The notes under the pieces are model-generated. The model made no database searches and had not been told where the DNA came from. It was given only the letters and a program-made list of their open reading frames with translations. Below, piece by piece: positions 63,951-64,000 of a stretch of 64,000 bases of DNA (positions are counted from its first letter, which is position 1; each line of letters begins with the position of its first letter). Source of the DNA: Tetradesmus obliquus (taxonomy: Eukaryota; Chlorophyta; Chlorophyceae; Sphaeropleales; Scenedesmaceae); contig CP126201.1 in the NCBI GenBank assembly GCA_030272155.1, forward strand, positions 682,001 to 746,000. The letters run 5' to 3'. A program made the translations under genes and the position numbers.

Positions 63951-64000
63951 TGTGCTTGCCTGCCCTTGACATGTACCGCAACAAGTGATTCCGAATCCAA

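Larger units (their letters stand above)
63075..64000. other. Upstream part of the kinase gene, no exon placed
   Basis: Presumed intron sequence. It holds the tandem repeat above and a roughly 180-190 bp direct duplication at 63565-63950. No kinase motif is visible on the minus strand. Confidence 0.4.

Overview
This window is nuclear DNA of a eukaryotic green alga, most likely a chlorophycean (Chlamydomonadales or Sphaeropleales). Three things support this. The genes have many small exons with GT-AG introns. CAG/CTG triplet runs are everywhere and read as poly-Gln, poly-Ala or poly-Ser in exons and as acceptor tracts in introns. The mitochondrial ATP synthase beta subunit carries a C-terminal extension of the kind known from chlorophycean algae. 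I saw no operons, Shine-Dalgarno sites, tRNA, rRNA, CRISPR arrays or recognisable transposons.

Layout. 1-5262 (+): 3' part of a plastid dicarboxylate (2-oxoglutarate/malate) translocator gene. 6594-8735 (-) and 9847-13197 (-): two genes for secreted PAN/Apple-like, proline-rich wall-type proteins. 14072-19606 (+): a large Ala/Ser/Gln-rich single-pass membrane protein with Trp-Gly-Trp/Cys repeats. 22557-24024 (+): a small, probably mitochondrial, protein of unknown function. 24893-26498 (+) and 27646-30391 (+): two more PAN/Apple-like genes, the first truncated. 33361-43277 (-): a 2230-residue paralogue of the large membrane protein. 45050-47337 (-): a 207-residue protein I do not recognise, built from eight small exons. 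47723-50937 (+): a leucine-rich-repeat-like protein. 52136-59494 (+): complete mitochondrial ATP synthase beta (ATP2), 16 exons, 575 residues. 62532-63074 and beyond (-): the C-terminal end of a TKL-like protein kinase. Exons were placed by translated similarity, splice consensus and reading-phase agreement. In every reconstructed gene except the last exon of the 6594-8735 gene the phases close exactly.

The most striking feature is not a gene. Almost every gene here carries 'exon echoes': short, partly decayed tandem copies (about 25-90 bp of exon plus adjoining intron, usually 95-130 bp apart) of a neighbouring exon end, lying in the flanking intron or just past the stop codon. I count about 60 in 11 of the 12 genes. 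Many keep a splice-site-like AG or GT at the right place. One intron (22748-22860) is exactly one tandem-duplication unit, with AG|GC present identically in both copies, as expected if tandem duplication makes new introns.

The genes do not form one pathway. Two (plastid translocator, ATP2) are core metabolism. The four PAN-type genes and the two Trp-Gly-Trp membrane proteins look like cell-wall or cell-surface components and make up about half of the window. Intergenic stretches (for example 19607-22556, 30392-33360, 59495-62531) hold little I can name.
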